Of a stretch of 64,000 bases of DNA, positions 27,823 through 37,549 are shown one piece after another. The stretch comes from Polynucleobacter brandtiae (GTDB lineage Bacteria > Pseudomonadota > Gammaproteobacteria > Burkholderiales > Burkholderiaceae). Location of the stretch: positions 62,001 to 126,000 of the forward strand of contig NZ_PGTX01000003.1 in assembly GCF_002797575.1 (NCBI RefSeq), written 5' to 3'. The translations under genes and the position numbers were made by a program. Below the pieces are notes generated by a model. The model was not told the origin of the DNA and made no database searches. It saw only the letters and a program-made list of their open reading frames with translations. Numbering within the stretch: the first letter of the stretch is position 1; each line of letters begins with the position of its first letter.

Positions 27823-28875
27823 TTAAATCACAATCGTTTGTGGTGCCCCTGTTGGGCGCTCTACAACTTCACCGACGTTCCAGGCATTTAGGCCTTGAGT
27901 TTTCAGAAACTGAATGGCGGTGTCAGCCTGCTCTGCAGACACAATTACCACCATTCCAATGCCGCAGTTAAATACGCGTACCATTTCTGCATCAGCAACG
28001 CCACCCTTCATTTGCAACCATCTGAAAAGCTCTGGCATGACCCAGCTATCTCGGTGCAGTATTGCCTGGGTATTTTCAGGGAGGACACGGGGTACGTTAT
28101 CGACTAAACCACCGCCGGTGATGTGAGCCATCCCCTTAACGTTGATTTCAGAAATCAGTTTGAGGAGTGGCTTGACATAAATTTCTGTTGGGGCCATCAC
28201 CACATCACCTAATGGCCGACCCCCAAGATCATCGCTTGGCTTAGCGCCGGCACGCTCAATAATTTTGCGCACCAAAGAATAACCATTAGAGTGCGCGCCA
28301 CTCGAACCTATCGCCAACACCACATCACCCGGGGCAATGGTTGCGCCAGTAATAATTTTGGACTTTTCAACCGCGCCCACTGCAAATCCGGCCAGATCGT
28401 ATTCGCCGGGAGGATACATCCCAGGCATCTCCGCTGTTTCACCCCCAATGAGTGCGCAGCCTGAAAGCTCGCAACCCTTAGCAATGCCAGCAACTACGGT
28501 AGTCGCCGTATCTACCGATAACTTGCCACAAGCAAAGTAATCTAGAAAAAAGAGGGGTTCTGCACCCTGCACCAAAATGTCGTTCACACTCATTGCAACC
28601 AAGTCCTGACCAATCGTATCGTGGCGATTCCACTCAAAAGCCAGTCTCAGCTTAGTTCCCACACCATCGGTACCAGCTACCAATACCGGCTCCTGATAGC
28701 GCTTAGGCACCTCAAAGAGGGCCCCAAAGCCACCGATTCCAGCAAGCACGCCCTCACGCATGGTTTTTTTAGCAAGCGGCTTAATTCTGTCGACTAAAGC
28801 GTCGCCAGCGTCAATATCAACACCTGCATCGCGATAGGAAAGGCCATTTGAAGAAGAATTGGTAGATGAGGTCAT
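27823..28875 (-). CDS. purM: phosphoribosylformylglycinamidine cyclo-ligase
   Basis: 350-residue AIR synthetase, fifth step of purine synthesis, an ATP-dependent ring closure. It begins with the family pattern [20 protein letters not shown]. Further motifs are [26 protein letters not shown] (near 150) and the C-terminal [16 protein letters not shown]. Length is typical. It is divergent from perM with a 73-base gap, the purM/perM-hda arrangement known in betaproteobacteria, and converges with miaA. Confidence 0.97.
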   Translation of the reverse strand: MTSSTNSSSNGLSYRDAGVDIDAGDALVDRIKPLAKKTMREGVLAGIGGFGALFEVPKRYQEPVLVAGTDGVGTKLRLAFEWNRHDTIGQDLVAMSVNDILVQGAEPLFFLDYFACGKLSVDTATTVVAGIAKGCELSGCALIGGETAEMPGMYPPGEYDLAGFAVGAVEKSKIITGATIAPGDVVLAIGSSGAHSNGYSLVRKIIERAGAKPSDDLGGRPLGDVVMAPTEIYVKPLLKLISEINVKGMAHITGGGLVDNVPRVLPENTQAILHRDSWVMPELFRWLQMKGGVADAEMVRVFNCGIGMVVIVSAEQADTAIQFLKTQGLNAWNVGEVVERPTGAPQTIVI

Positions 28876-28948
28876 AGTATCGATAGAAGATTAGTAAAAA
28901 GCAGGGCTTGGTCGTTAGAATCATTGAATTCTAGAGGATTCAAGTAAG

Positions 28949-29938
28949 ATGACTGAAATTTTTACCCCTTTTCTGACCGCATTTATTTTGGCGTACGCTC
29001 TGCGCCCTTTTTCCCTATGGCTTGAACGCCATCGCCTGCCTCGCGCAGCTGCCGCTGGAATCGCCATGATTATTGGTCTGGGAATCGTGTTTTGCATCTT
29101 GAGCCTGTTTATTACGCTCCTCAAAACAGAGATTCCGCTCATCAAAACCCAATTTCCTGACTGGCTCCAGAACACACAAGCCTGGCTTGAGCCCAAATTA
29201 ACGCAATTTCATGTCACTTTTGACTGGAGCCAACTCAAAGCGACTGCATCCCAGAAAATTACGGAGCATCTAAACGACAATTCTGACGCACTGATGTCCT
29301 CTACGGTAGAAACCGTGCTGATGTCAGGCAGCTCTGTTATCGCCGGCTTTGTCAATGCCGTGTTGATTCTGTTTGTCATGTTTTATTTATTAATCGACTG
29401 GGATCATTTTTTTAGCTTAATTAAAAAATTGATGCCTGTACGCGCGCAAGAAACCGTCCACCATCTAGCAATGCATGCAGATGGCTTGTTGTCACAGTAT
29501 CTAAGGGGCATGATCATCGTGATCTCCATCATGTCTGTTTTTTATAGTGCCGGCTTGAGTTTTCTTGGAATTAAAGGCGCCATCGCACTTGGCGTATTTA
29601 CGGCCCTCATGATCGTGATTCCTTACATCGGCATTACGATTGGCTTCACCCTAGCCGTCTTTGCTGCGCTTCTTCAATTTGGCCCTGGAAATGAGTTACT
29701 TGGTGTGCTCATTATTTACAGCCTAGGACAATTTTTAGAGGGCTTCTTTCTAACGCCCCGTCTTGTCGGTGAACGTATTGGCTTGCACCCCGTAGCAGTA
29801 CTCTTCGCCCTACTCTTATTCGGTAAATTATTTGGGTTTTTTGGCATCCTGCTTGCCCTACCCATTAGCGCAGTCGGATTAGTGGTTCTTCAGTACGCCT
29901 GGTCTCGCTATACGCAAAGCACCTGGTATCAACGATAA
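28949..29938 (+). CDS. AI-2E / PerM family membrane transporter
   Basis: 329-residue polytopic membrane protein of the AI-2 exporter superfamily (PerM-like; substrate unproven for most members). Visible features are the start FTPFLTAFILAYALRPFSLW, a periplasmic amphipathic region (about 60-120), and C-terminal segments with GVFTALMIVIPYIGITIG and GLHPVAVLFALLLFG. An in-frame TGA at 28925 limits the N-terminus, so the first transmembrane segment seen in many PerM proteins is absent. GAGG lies 11 bases before the ATG. hda follows after 12 bases, a conserved pairing. Confidence 0.85.
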   Translation: MTEIFTPFLTAFILAYALRPFSLWLERHRLPRAAAAGIAMIIGLGIVFCILSLFITLLKTEIPLIKTQFPDWLQNTQAWLEPKLTQFHVTFDWSQLKATASQKITEHLNDNSDALMSSTVETVLMSGSSVIAGFVNAVLILFVMFYLLIDWDHFFSLIKKLMPVRAQETVHHLAMHADGLLSQYLRGMIIVISIMSVFYSAGLSFLGIKGAIALGVFTALMIVIPYIGITIGFTLAVFAALLQFGPGNELLGVLIIYSLGQFLEGFFLTPRLVGERIGLHPVAVLFALLLFGKLFGFFGILLALPISAVGLVVLQYAWSRYTQSTWYQR

Positions 29939-29950
29939 ATCATCGCAGTA

Positions 29951-30709
29951 ATGAATAAAGATCTGCTACCACGCCAATTTGCGCTTGATATTGCCCAAGC
30001 ACCTAAACCCAGCCTCAGTAATTTTTTGACTGGGGAAAATGCTGCTCTCCACTCCACACTCCAAGATGTAGTGAAAGCTTGGGAATTAAAGCAAGCTAGA
30101 CCAGCCGGAGAAAATGCCCTCAATCAACGCTGGATGTATTGGTGGGGCGCAGAGGGCTCAGGACGCACGCACCTATTAGATAGCCTAGCCAATGCAGCGC
30201 AAGTACTCGGTTTCCAGCACTTTGCATTGAACCCAAATGAACCTAGCACCTGGGTCAAATTAGAGGATCAACTGACAAACCTTGGCGCCAGCCATTCGGC
30301 GTCCGTCATCACTGTAGATGATGTGGATTGCTTGAATGACCGCCTAGTTGCCTCCCTGTTTCGTATTTTGAATGCCGTTCAAGCTAGCCAAGCAATGTAT
30401 ATTTTTATGGCGGGCAACGCAGCTCCGGGCGCCCTAAAGTTGAGGGAAGACCTGCGTACCCGCCTGGGATGGGGTTTGGTGTTTCAGACCCATGCATTGG
30501 GAGATGATGAGAAAATACAAGCCTTAGAGCAGTCAGCGCAAGCTCGGGGCTTAGTTTTGTCACCAGAGGTCTTGCCTTGGTTACTCAATCATTTTTATCG
30601 CGATATGCCTAGCTTAATGGCCTTAATCGATGCTTTGGATGCATATTCCCTAGAGACCAAACGTGCTGTCACCCTTCCGCTAGTAAGAACGCTTTTAGAA
30701 ACGAAATAA
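29951..30709 (+). CDS. hda: DnaA regulatory inactivator Hda (DnaA-like AAA+ protein)
   Basis: 252-residue AAA+ protein homologous to DnaA domain III. With the beta clamp it stimulates ATP hydrolysis by DnaA after initiation (RIDA). The N-terminal clamp-binding motif appears as QFALDI (residues 9-14), weaker than the E. coli QLSLPL. The family-typical NFLTGENAALHSTL follows. Walker A is degenerate (WGAEGSGRTHLLDSL), Walker B is VITVDDVDCL, and the sensor-2 helix area reads RDMPSLMALIDALD. Encoded between perM and an HAD phosphatase in a tight plus-strand run (12- and 6-base gaps). Confidence 0.9.
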   Translation: MNKDLLPRQFALDIAQAPKPSLSNFLTGENAALHSTLQDVVKAWELKQARPAGENALNQRWMYWWGAEGSGRTHLLDSLANAAQVLGFQHFALNPNEPSTWVKLEDQLTNLGASHSASVITVDDVDCLNDRLVASLFRILNAVQASQAMYIFMAGNAAPGALKLREDLRTRLGWGLVFQTHALGDDEKIQALEQSAQARGLVLSPEVLPWLLNHFYRDMPSLMALIDALDAYSLETKRAVTLPLVRTLLETK

Positions 30710-30715
30710 ATATTC

Positions 30716-31396
30716 ATGACCCGACTTGCCCTATTCGACCTTGACCATACCCTGTTGCCTTGCGACAGCGACTACGAGTGGGGTCAATTCTTGGCGCGCA
30801 TTGGCGTAGTCGATAGTCAATACTATGCCCAGCAAAATGAGCGCTTCTATCAAGACTATAAAGAAGGCACACTCGACATTCAGGCATTTTTACGCTTTGC
30901 CCTAAAGCCACTTTCGCAGCACTCTCGCGCTCAACTCAAAGAGTGGCATGATGCTTTTATGCAAGAAGTAATTACCGGCCAAGTGCGTCAACAGGCTCTT
31001 GATTTAGTGAAGCGCCATCAAGATGCCGGGGACTTATGTTGTGTAGTAACAGCTACTAATAGCTTTGTAACGCGCCCCATCGTAGAAAGCTTTGGTATTG
31101 AGCATTTACTTGCAACCGAACCAGCCACATTAGGAGGGGACCCCCTGGCAGCCTTCACCGGCGAAGTTCAGGGAATTCCGAATTTTCGAGAAGGTAAAAT
31201 CCACCGAGTGCATGATTGGCTTACTAGTCAGCATTTAGTACTAGATCAGCTACCTTGCAGTTATTTTTATTCAGACTCCATGAACGATTTACCACTCCTG
31301 GAAAGTGTAAGCAACCCTGTTGCTACTAATCCAGATACTCGACTACGCAACGAAGCCTTGAAGCGTCATTGGCCCATACTTGAACTGTTTGCATGA
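30716..31396 (+). CDS. HAD-superfamily phosphatase, subfamily IB (SerB-like)
   Basis: 226-residue haloacid-dehalogenase-type phosphatase. Motif I is LFDLDHTLLPCDSDYEWG, with the nucleophile and acid aspartates at residues 8 and 10. Motif II is in VVTATNSFVTRP and motif III/IV in YSDSMNDLPLLESVSNPVATN. The helical cap suggests the IB class, which includes phosphoserine phosphatase and histidinol-phosphatase relatives. The substrate is not determinable; related betaproteobacterial proteins are annotated only as HAD-IB hydrolases. It overlaps pcnB by 4 bases (ATGA), so the two are translationally coupled. Confidence 0.87.
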   Translation: MTRLALFDLDHTLLPCDSDYEWGQFLARIGVVDSQYYAQQNERFYQDYKEGTLDIQAFLRFALKPLSQHSRAQLKEWHDAFMQEVITGQVRQQALDLVKRHQDAGDLCCVVTATNSFVTRPIVESFGIEHLLATEPATLGGDPLAAFTGEVQGIPNFREGKIHRVHDWLTSQHLVLDQLPCSYFYSDSMNDLPLLESVSNPVATNPDTRLRNEALKRHWPILELFA

Positions 31397-32793
31397 TTAC
31401 AAAATTGATTAACCGTATTTTGCGTCGTGACCCTATGGTGCGACATACCGTAGCCCATACTTCTGGCGCACCAAAACGGGTGCCTAAAAAATCCCATCGC
31501 ATTGACCCAAACCTACTCTCTAAAAATGCCGTTAAAGTCACGCATACTTTGCAGCAGGCTGGTTATGATGCCTTCATTGTAGGGGGCGCAGTAAGAGATC
31601 TTGCTCTAGGCATTGGCCCTAAGGATTTTGATGTGGCAACCAATGCAACACCCGAGCAAGTTCAAAAACTATTTCGTAAATCTCGCTTAATTGGTCGACG
31701 CTTTCAGATTGTGCACGTAACTTTCTTCGGTAAAAGCCAGCCAGAAATTATTGAAGTCTCTACCTTTAGAGCTTTACTAGAAAACGCTGGTGAGCATGTT
31801 GCAGAAAATGGCCGCATTTTACGAGACAACGTATGGGGAAGTCAGCATGAAGATGCTGCACGCCGTGATTTCACAATCAATGCAATGTACTACGACCCAG
31901 CCACCGAAACTGTCCTTGATTACCACGGCGGCATGGCCGATATGCAAAAGAAAACCTTGCGCATGATTGGAGAGCCAGCAAAACGGTATCGAGAAGATCC
32001 GATTCGCATGTTGCGTGCTATTCGTTTTGCTGCAAAAACCGGGTTTACCTTGGATACCGCAACACATGCACCGATCGCTCAGTTAGGCAAACTCATACAG
32101 GATGTCCCGTCAGCACGTCTCTTTGATGAAATTCTAAAGCTCTTGATGTCAGGCTATTCCTGGGCAGCCATACAGGGTCTGCGTAATGCAGGATTACATC
32201 ACGGACTACTTCCGCTGCTTGATTCTATTTTGGATAACAAAGTAAGCTCTAAAGAAGCTAAAGACTTTGTACGTATTGCCCTAGAGAACACGGATCATCG
32301 CATTCAGTCAGGCAAAAGCGTATCCGCTGGATTCTTATTTGCTACCTTGCTATGGCCAGACCTCTTGAGCAACTGGAAAAAGAATATCGCAGCAGGACTT
32401 TCTAATATTCCCGCACTTCATGATGCTATGGATGAAACGATTGCCAGCCAAAGTAATGGTATGACGATTCAAAGACGCTTTGAGAGCGATATGCGAGAAA
32501 TTTGGTCTATGCAGCCCCGCTTTGAAAAGCGTGTAGGTCGCTACCCATATCGCCTGATTGAATCACCACGTTTTAGAGCGGGTTATGACTTTTTGCTGCT
32601 CCGCTGCGCCAATGGAGAGCAAAACCCTGCTTTAGGCCAATGGTGGACCGACTTCATCGGCGCTGACCCTACAGGTCAAGATGCCTTAATGGCAAACGTG
32701 AAGAACGATAGTGGCAATCCTGCTGCACCAGCCAAGCGGCGTCGGCGCAGAAAAGCCAAAATAGCAGCGCCTTCTGAAGATACGGCAAGCTAA
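31393..32793 (+). CDS. pcnB: poly(A) polymerase I
   Basis: 466-residue class II nucleotidyltransferase that adds 3' poly(A) tails and promotes RNA decay. The catalytic motif is VGGAVRDLALGIGPKDFDVA (near 63-82, with the paired Asp residues) and the RNA/ATP region is RRDFTINAMYYDP near 157. A family-typical basic N-terminus precedes the domain. The Arg/Lys-rich C-terminal tail (AKRRRRRKAKIA) is as in PAP I rather than the CCA-adding enzymes. Together with folK and panB downstream this is the standard pcnB-folK-panB order. It overlaps the HAD gene. Confidence 0.94.
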   Translation: MITKLINRILRRDPMVRHTVAHTSGAPKRVPKKSHRIDPNLLSKNAVKVTHTLQQAGYDAFIVGGAVRDLALGIGPKDFDVATNATPEQVQKLFRKSRLIGRRFQIVHVTFFGKSQPEIIEVSTFRALLENAGEHVAENGRILRDNVWGSQHEDAARRDFTINAMYYDPATETVLDYHGGMADMQKKTLRMIGEPAKRYREDPIRMLRAIRFAAKTGFTLDTATHAPIAQLGKLIQDVPSARLFDEILKLLMSGYSWAAIQGLRNAGLHHGLLPLLDSILDNKVSSKEAKDFVRIALENTDHRIQSGKSVSAGFLFATLLWPDLLSNWKKNIAAGLSNIPALHDAMDETIASQSNGMTIQRRFESDMREIWSMQPRFEKRVGRYPYRLIESPRFRAGYDFLLLRCANGEQNPALGQWWTDFIGADPTGQDALMANVKNDSGNPAAPAKRRRRRKAKIAAPSEDTAS

Positions 32794-32795
32794 GC

Positions 32796-32827
32796 AGACT
32801 TGAGAAAAACTCTGTAAAGTCTTTTTA
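32796..32827 (+). terminator. weak terminator-like hairpin after pcnB
   Basis: AGACTT (32796-32801) pairs with AAGTCT (32817-32822), with an inner GAG/CTC stem, followed by TTTT. The AT-rich, interrupted stem makes it a weak or attenuating terminator ahead of folK. Confidence 0.4.
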
Positions 32828-32865
32828 ATACCAATTAATCAACTTTTTTACTGTTTGGAATACGT

Positions 32866-33393
32866 ATGGCACGAGCTTTTATTGGATTTGGCGGCAATAT
32901 TGGTGACACACGTCAGTTCATTGCAGATGCGATTATTTGCCTCGCCCAGCGCCGTGAACTTCAAATTGTTAAGAAAAGCTGCCTTTACCAAAGTGCCCCA
33001 TTCCAGGCTACAGGCAATGATTTCATTAATGCGGTAATCGAAATTGAGACTGAGTTAAGCCCTTATGGCCTGCTTTATGTGTGCCAAGCAGTAGAGCAGG
33101 AATTTGGTCGCGAGCGCCCATACACCAATGCGCCGCGAACCCTAGATTTAGATATCCTTTCTTTTGAAGGGGTATCTCAGGAAGATTCTGATTTAACGCT
33201 TCCCCACCCCAGAATCATTGAACGCTCTTTTGTGCTGTTACCTTTGCTGGAAATTGCCCCTGATTTCTTTTTACCGAACCTAGGTGAACTTAAGGCATTT
33301 CTACCGAATGTGGCAGACCAGCGTATTGAAAAACTCGCTTGCCGCAACTGCAGTAGCGATGAACAACCAGTTTATGGACCTCAGGCGCATTAA
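32866..33393 (+). CDS. folK: 2-amino-4-hydroxy-6-hydroxymethyldihydropteridine pyrophosphokinase
   Basis: 175-residue HPPK of folate synthesis, transferring pyrophosphate from ATP to the pterin. The N-terminal motif reads FGGNIGDTRQFI, where most members have GSNLGD. SAPFQATGNDFINAVIEIET and the ATP-site signature NAPRTLDLDIL near 87-97 are clear. The C-terminal 15-20 residues beyond LPLLEIAPDFF are variable. GGAA lies about 6 bases before the ATG. panB follows after 17 bases, the common folK-panB pair. Confidence 0.94.
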   Translation: MARAFIGFGGNIGDTRQFIADAIICLAQRRELQIVKKSCLYQSAPFQATGNDFINAVIEIETELSPYGLLYVCQAVEQEFGRERPYTNAPRTLDLDILSFEGVSQEDSDLTLPHPRIIERSFVLLPLLEIAPDFFLPNLGELKAFLPNVADQRIEKLACRNCSSDEQPVYGPQAH

Positions 33394-33410
33394 TTCATTA
33401 AACTCACGCC

Positions 33411-34226
33411 ATGGGTTACTTACAAGGCGATAAGCCAATCACGATTTCCAAACTGCTCACACTCCATGCTGAGGGTGAAAAAATAACGATGTTGACGGCA
33501 TACGACTCAACAATGTCTGCTTTATTAAATCGCTGCGCAATTGAGGTCATCCTAATTGGTGACTCACTGGGTAACGTGATACAAGGTCACCATAGCACTA
33601 CGCCAGTTACCGTTGAGCATATGGCTTATCACACGCAATGCGTAGCCCGTGCCAATACTCAGGCATTTGTTATAGCCGACCTTCCCTTTGCCAGCTATGG
33701 CGATCCAATGCAAGCATTAGATTCCGCAGCAGAACTCATGCGAGCCGGTGCTGATATGGTGAAACTCGAAGGCGGCGATTGGCAAGTCGAAGTGATTCAA
33801 TATTTAGTGGAGCGAAGCGTTCCTGTCTGCGCCCATTTAGGCCTCTTACCGCAATCTGTTCACCTTTTAGGTGGCTACAAGGTACAAGGGAAATCGAAAG
33901 ATGCAGCCAGTCTTATGCTTGAGCAGGCAATCGCCTGTGAGCAGGCGGGCGCTCAAATGATTGTGTTAGAGGCTATTCCCTCCTCATTGGGAAAGCTGAT
34001 TACAGAATCTGTCTCGATTCCGACGATTGGTATTGGTGCAGGCCCGAATTGTTCTGGTCAAGTGTTGGTATTGCAGGATATGCTGGGGATGAGCCCGGGC
34101 AAGCCGCCTAAGTTTGTCAAAAACTTTATGGATGGCAATAGCTCCATTGAGTCTGCAATCAAAGCCTATGTTCGCGAAGTGAAATCAGGAAGGTTCCCTG
34201 GACCCGAACATGGCTTTGCCGGATAA
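33411..34226 (+). CDS. panB: 3-methyl-2-oxobutanoate hydroxymethyltransferase
   Basis: 271-residue ketopantoate hydroxymethyltransferase, first committed step of pantothenate synthesis, using 5,10-methylene-THF. Motifs are [17 protein letters not shown], the metal site in [19 protein letters not shown], and [20 protein letters not shown]. The conserved end is [20 protein letters not shown]. No Shine-Dalgarno precedes the ATG; TAAACT (33399-33404) ends 6 bases before it. panC and panD are not in the window. It converges with dnaJ. Confidence 0.96.
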   Translation: MGYLQGDKPITISKLLTLHAEGEKITMLTAYDSTMSALLNRCAIEVILIGDSLGNVIQGHHSTTPVTVEHMAYHTQCVARANTQAFVIADLPFASYGDPMQALDSAAELMRAGADMVKLEGGDWQVEVIQYLVERSVPVCAHLGLLPQSVHLLGGYKVQGKSKDAASLMLEQAIACEQAGAQMIVLEAIPSSLGKLITESVSIPTIGIGAGPNCSGQVLVLQDMLGMSPGKPPKFVKNFMDGNSSIESAIKAYVREVKSGRFPGPEHGFAG

Positions 34227-34240
34227 GTATCTTTCTAGAT

Positions 34241-35365
34241 CTAACTGAAGAAGCTCTTCACCCCGTCAAACCAACCTTGCTGATGCGGGTTGTGTTTGTT
34301 ACCCCCGGTTTTCAGACTCTCATCGAATTTCTGTAGCAAATTTTTCTGCTCATCCGTAAGCTTAACTGGTGTCTCGACTGCGATGTGCACAAAAAGATCC
34401 CCAACTAAGGAAGACCGTAGACCTTTGATGCCTTTGCTGCGTAGGCGGAACGTTTTGCCGGTTTGAGTACCCTCAGGTATTGGAAACTCTACACGCCCCG
34501 AGAGGGTTGGCACCTCAATATCGCCACCAATTGTTGCTGTTGCAAAGGAAATGGGCATCTGAACATGCAAATCGCTACCGTCACGCTCAAATACTTTGTG
34601 AGGTTTGACTCTGACCTCCACATAAAGATCGCCAGAAGGCCCACCATTGACACCAGGCTCACCGTTGCCGACCGACCGAACTCGCATACCATCATCAATG
34701 CCGCCAGGAATCTTAATCTCTAGCGTCTTTTGCTCTTTATGTTTACCGCTGCCATGGCAGGTTTTGCATGGCTTTGGAATGTATTCACCAGCGCCACGAC
34801 ACTTAGGACAAGTCTGCTGCATAGAGAAGAAGCCTTGCTGCACCCTGACCTGACCGTGGCCGTCGCAAGTGGTACATCTTTCTGGCTTGCTACCTGGCTC
34901 TGCGCCTGAGCCCTTACAAGGCTTGCAGTCACTCCAACTAGGCACCCGAATTTGGGTGGTGTAACCTTCAGCCGCCTGCTCAAGGGTAATTTCCATGTTG
35001 TAGCGTAAATCAGCACCCTTGTAGACCTGTGGTCCAGATTGGCGACCGCCACCTTGACCAAAAATGTCGCCAAAGATATCGCCAAAAGCATCTGAAAAGC
35101 CACCGCCGCCAAAGCCACCGCCACCCATAGACTGATCTAATCCTGCGTGTCCATACTGGTCGTAAGCCGCGCGCTTATTGGGGTCTGTTAATGTTTCGTA
35201 AGCTTCCTTGACTTCTTTAAATTGCGCTTCGGCCGTTTTACTGTCCGGGTTGCGATCGGGATGGTGTTTCATCGCCATCTTTCGATACGCCTTCTTAAGC
35301 TCTTCGTCACTAGAGCCTTTTGCTACACCCAATACCTCGTAATAATCGCGTTTACTTTTAGACAC
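34241..35365 (-). CDS. dnaJ: chaperone protein DnaJ
   Basis: 374-residue Hsp40 co-chaperone that delivers substrates to DnaK and stimulates its ATPase. The J-domain has KHHPDRNPD (HPD near 35), a Gly/Phe-rich linker ([19 protein letters not shown]), four CxxCxGxG zinc repeats ([32 protein letters not shown]) and a C-terminal substrate domain. The start is GTG at 35365 ([14 protein letters not shown]) because GAGAGG lies 7 bases upstream; longer open frame is ignored. It follows dnaK, separated by a perfect hairpin. Confidence 0.96.
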   Translation of the reverse strand: MSKSKRDYYEVLGVAKGSSDEELKKAYRKMAMKHHPDRNPDSKTAEAQFKEVKEAYETLTDPNKRAAYDQYGHAGLDQSMGGGGFGGGGFSDAFGDIFGDIFGQGGGRQSGPQVYKGADLRYNMEITLEQAAEGYTTQIRVPSWSDCKPCKGSGAEPGSKPERCTTCDGHGQVRVQQGFFSMQQTCPKCRGAGEYIPKPCKTCHGSGKHKEQKTLEIKIPGGIDDGMRVRSVGNGEPGVNGGPSGDLYVEVRVKPHKVFERDGSDLHVQMPISFATATIGGDIEVPTLSGRVEFPIPEGTQTGKTFRLRSKGIKGLRSSLVGDLFVHIAVETPVKLTDEQKNLLQKFDESLKTGGNKHNPHQQGWFDGVKSFFS

Positions 35366-35392
35366 AGCATTCCTCTCAACAACCTGAATGAC

Positions 35393-35417
35393 ACAAGTCG
35401 GCACTAGGCCGACTTGT
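35393..35417. other. intercistronic hairpin between dnaK and dnaJ
   Basis: Perfect 10-bp inverted repeat ACAAGTCGGC (35393-35402), loop ACTAG, GCCGACTTGT (35408-35417). On the transcribed minus strand no U-run follows, so it is not a standard terminator. It lies between the dnaK stop and the dnaJ ribosome-binding site and could be an mRNA-stability or processing element setting DnaK:DnaJ ratios (inference). Confidence 0.7.
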
Positions 35418-35464
35418 TATTAAATTACTTCTAAATTACGTGGATAGATCACAAAAAACTGATC

Positions 35465-37405
35465 TTACTTTTTGTCATCAACCTCTTTAAAGTCGGCATC
35501 AACAACGTCCGCATCTGGAGCAGGGCCCTGACCACCTTGAGTACCGCCAGGAGCTGCACCAGGAGCGCCACCAGCCTTAGCCTGTTCGGCAGCCATGGCT
35601 TTTTCACCAAGCTTCTGACTTGCCGTACCCAATGCCTCAGTTTTTGCTTCAATCACTGCTTTATCACTACCTTTGATGGCTTCATCAAGCTCTTTTAGAG
35701 CAGCTTCAATGGCCTCTTTTTCAGTAGCCTCAAGACTTGCCCCATGCTCTTCTAAAGCTTTTCTAGTAGAGTGCGCTAAAGCATCAGCCGTATTGCGTGC
35801 ACTAACTAATTCCAAGGCTTTTTTATCTTCATCCGCATTTGCCTCAGCATCTTTTACCATGCGCTGAATTTCCTCTTCAGTCAAACCAGAGTTCGCCTTA
35901 ATAGTGATCTTGTTCTCTTTGCCTGTGGTTTTGTCTTTTGCGGTGACATGCAAAATACCGTTGGCATCAATATCAAAAGTCACTTCAATTTGCGGCATAC
36001 CGCGAGTAGCTGGAGCAATACCTTCTAAGTTAAATTCACCTAACAATTTGTTAGCAAGCGCAATTTCCCGCTCACCTTGAAAGCACTTAATGGTTACTGC
36101 TGGCTGATTATCTTCCGCCGTGGAATAGACCTGCGAATGCTTAGTAGGAATAGTCGTATTCTTCGGAATCATCTTAGTCATCACACCGCCTAAGGTTTCA
36201 ATACCCAATGACAATGGGGTTACATCCAAGAGCAATACGTCTTTGCGATCACCAGACAACACGGAACCCTGAATCGCAGCACCGACAGCTACTGCCTCAT
36301 CTGGGTTAACGTCTTTACGTGGCTCTTTACCAAAAATTTCTTTGACCTTGTCCTGAACAGCAGGCATACGGGTCTGACCACCCACCAAGATGACATCGTC
36401 AATATCAGCAGGATTAACGCCCGCATCTTTAATCGCAGTTAAGCAAGGACCTGCCGTGCGGTTAATCAATTCTTCTACTAATGACTCCAACTTAGCACGC
36501 GTTAACTTGAGGTTTAAATGCTTCGGACCACTAGCATCTGCAGTCACATAAGGTAAGTTAATTTCTGTTTGCTGGGCAGACGACAATTCGATCTTGGCTT
36601 TTTCAGCAGCATCTTTCAAGCGCTGTAGTGCCAATACGTCTTTACTTAAATCAACGCCTTGCTCTTTTTTAAACTCAGTAATGATCCAATCGATGATGTG
36701 CTGATCAAAGTCTTCACCACCCAAAAAAGTATCGCCGTTAGTTGAGAGCACTTCAAACTGCTTCTCGCCATCTACGTTCGCAATCTCAATGATAGATACG
36801 TCAAAGGTACCGCCACCCAAGTCATATACAGCGATCTTGCGATCTACCTTGTCTTGCTTGTCCAAGCCAAAAGCCAATGCCGCTGCAGTAGGCTCATTAA
36901 TGATGCGCTTCACATCTAAACCCGCAATACGACCCGCGTCTTTAGTCGCCTGACGCTGACTATCATTAAAGTAAGCCGGAACCGTAATGACTGCCTCAGT
37001 TACTTCTTCACCAAGATAGTCTTCAGCCGTCTTTTTCATTTTGCGTAAAATTTCAGCAGAAACTTGCTGTGGCGCCATCTTTTTGTCACGCGCTTGAACC
37101 CATGCGTCGCCATTGTCCGCTTGAACAATCTTGTAAGGCATGAGGCCAATATCTTTTTGCACTTCTTTATCGGTAAATTTGCGACCCATCAAACGCTTTA
37201 CCGCATAAATTGTGTTTGTTGGATTGGTTACTGATTGGCGTTTTGCGGGAGCGCCAACCAATACTTCGCCATCTTCAACGTAGGCGATGATAGATGGGGT
37301 TGTACGTCCGCCCTCAGCATTTTCCAGCACCTTAGGTGCATTATTTTCTACAACAGAAACGCACGAATTCGTGGTTCCCAAGTCAATTCCGATAATCTTT
37401 CCCAT
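35465..37405 (-). CDS. dnaK: chaperone protein DnaK (Hsp70)
   Basis: 646-residue Hsp70. The N-terminal ATPase domain begins [20 protein letters not shown], with [15 protein letters not shown] near 195 and the [13 protein letters not shown] motif near 340. The linker [18 protein letters not shown] leads into the substrate-binding domain. The Gly/Ala/Pro-rich tail ends in [11 protein letters not shown], close to the usual EEVKDKK. GGAG lies about 7 bases upstream of the ATG. It has its own sigma-32-type promoter and is separated from grpE by a terminator. Confidence 0.98.
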   Translation of the reverse strand: MGKIIGIDLGTTNSCVSVVENNAPKVLENAEGGRTTPSIIAYVEDGEVLVGAPAKRQSVTNPTNTIYAVKRLMGRKFTDKEVQKDIGLMPYKIVQADNGDAWVQARDKKMAPQQVSAEILRKMKKTAEDYLGEEVTEAVITVPAYFNDSQRQATKDAGRIAGLDVKRIINEPTAAALAFGLDKQDKVDRKIAVYDLGGGTFDVSIIEIANVDGEKQFEVLSTNGDTFLGGEDFDQHIIDWIITEFKKEQGVDLSKDVLALQRLKDAAEKAKIELSSAQQTEINLPYVTADASGPKHLNLKLTRAKLESLVEELINRTAGPCLTAIKDAGVNPADIDDVILVGGQTRMPAVQDKVKEIFGKEPRKDVNPDEAVAVGAAIQGSVLSGDRKDVLLLDVTPLSLGIETLGGVMTKMIPKNTTIPTKHSQVYSTAEDNQPAVTIKCFQGEREIALANKLLGEFNLEGIAPATRGMPQIEVTFDIDANGILHVTAKDKTTGKENKITIKANSGLTEEEIQRMVKDAEANADEDKKALELVSARNTADALAHSTRKALEEHGASLEATEKEAIEAALKELDEAIKGSDKAVIEAKTEALGTASQKLGEKAMAAEQAKAGGAPGAAPGGTQGGQGPAPDADVVDADFKEVDDKK

Positions 37406-37466
37406 AACAGCTCCAAAATTAAGTAATGTGTCGTTTCGTAAAACAATGAATACATCGATAAAGGTT

Positions 37467-37494
37467 AAATTGGGTCAAAAAGAAGTATTTCAAG
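37467..37494 (-). promoter_or_regulatory. sigma-32 (heat-shock) promoter of dnaK
   Basis: Read on the minus strand: CTTGAA (37489-37494), a 14-base spacer, CCCAATTT (37467-37474). This matches the RpoH pattern CTTGAA-N13/14-CCCCATnT with one mismatch in the -10 C-run. The predicted start is about 55 bases before the dnaK ATG. Confidence 0.75.
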
Positions 37495-37507
37495 GGGCCA
37501 AAAGAGC

Positions 37508-37533
37508 AAAAAAGGCAGAAATCTGCCTTTTTT
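37508..37533 (-). terminator. grpE terminator
   Basis: On the minus strand: A-run, GGCAG, loop ATTT, CTGCC, T-run of six (plus-strand arms 37514-37518 and 37523-37527). It lies between the grpE stop and the dnaK promoter. Confidence 0.82.
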
Positions 37534-37549
37534 GCCGACTTTTTTTGCT

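Noticed and set aside
35366..37510. CIRCE operator near dnaK, dnaJ and grpE
   Set aside because: Searched by eye for TTAGCACTC and GAGTGCTAA halves with proper spacing; none found.
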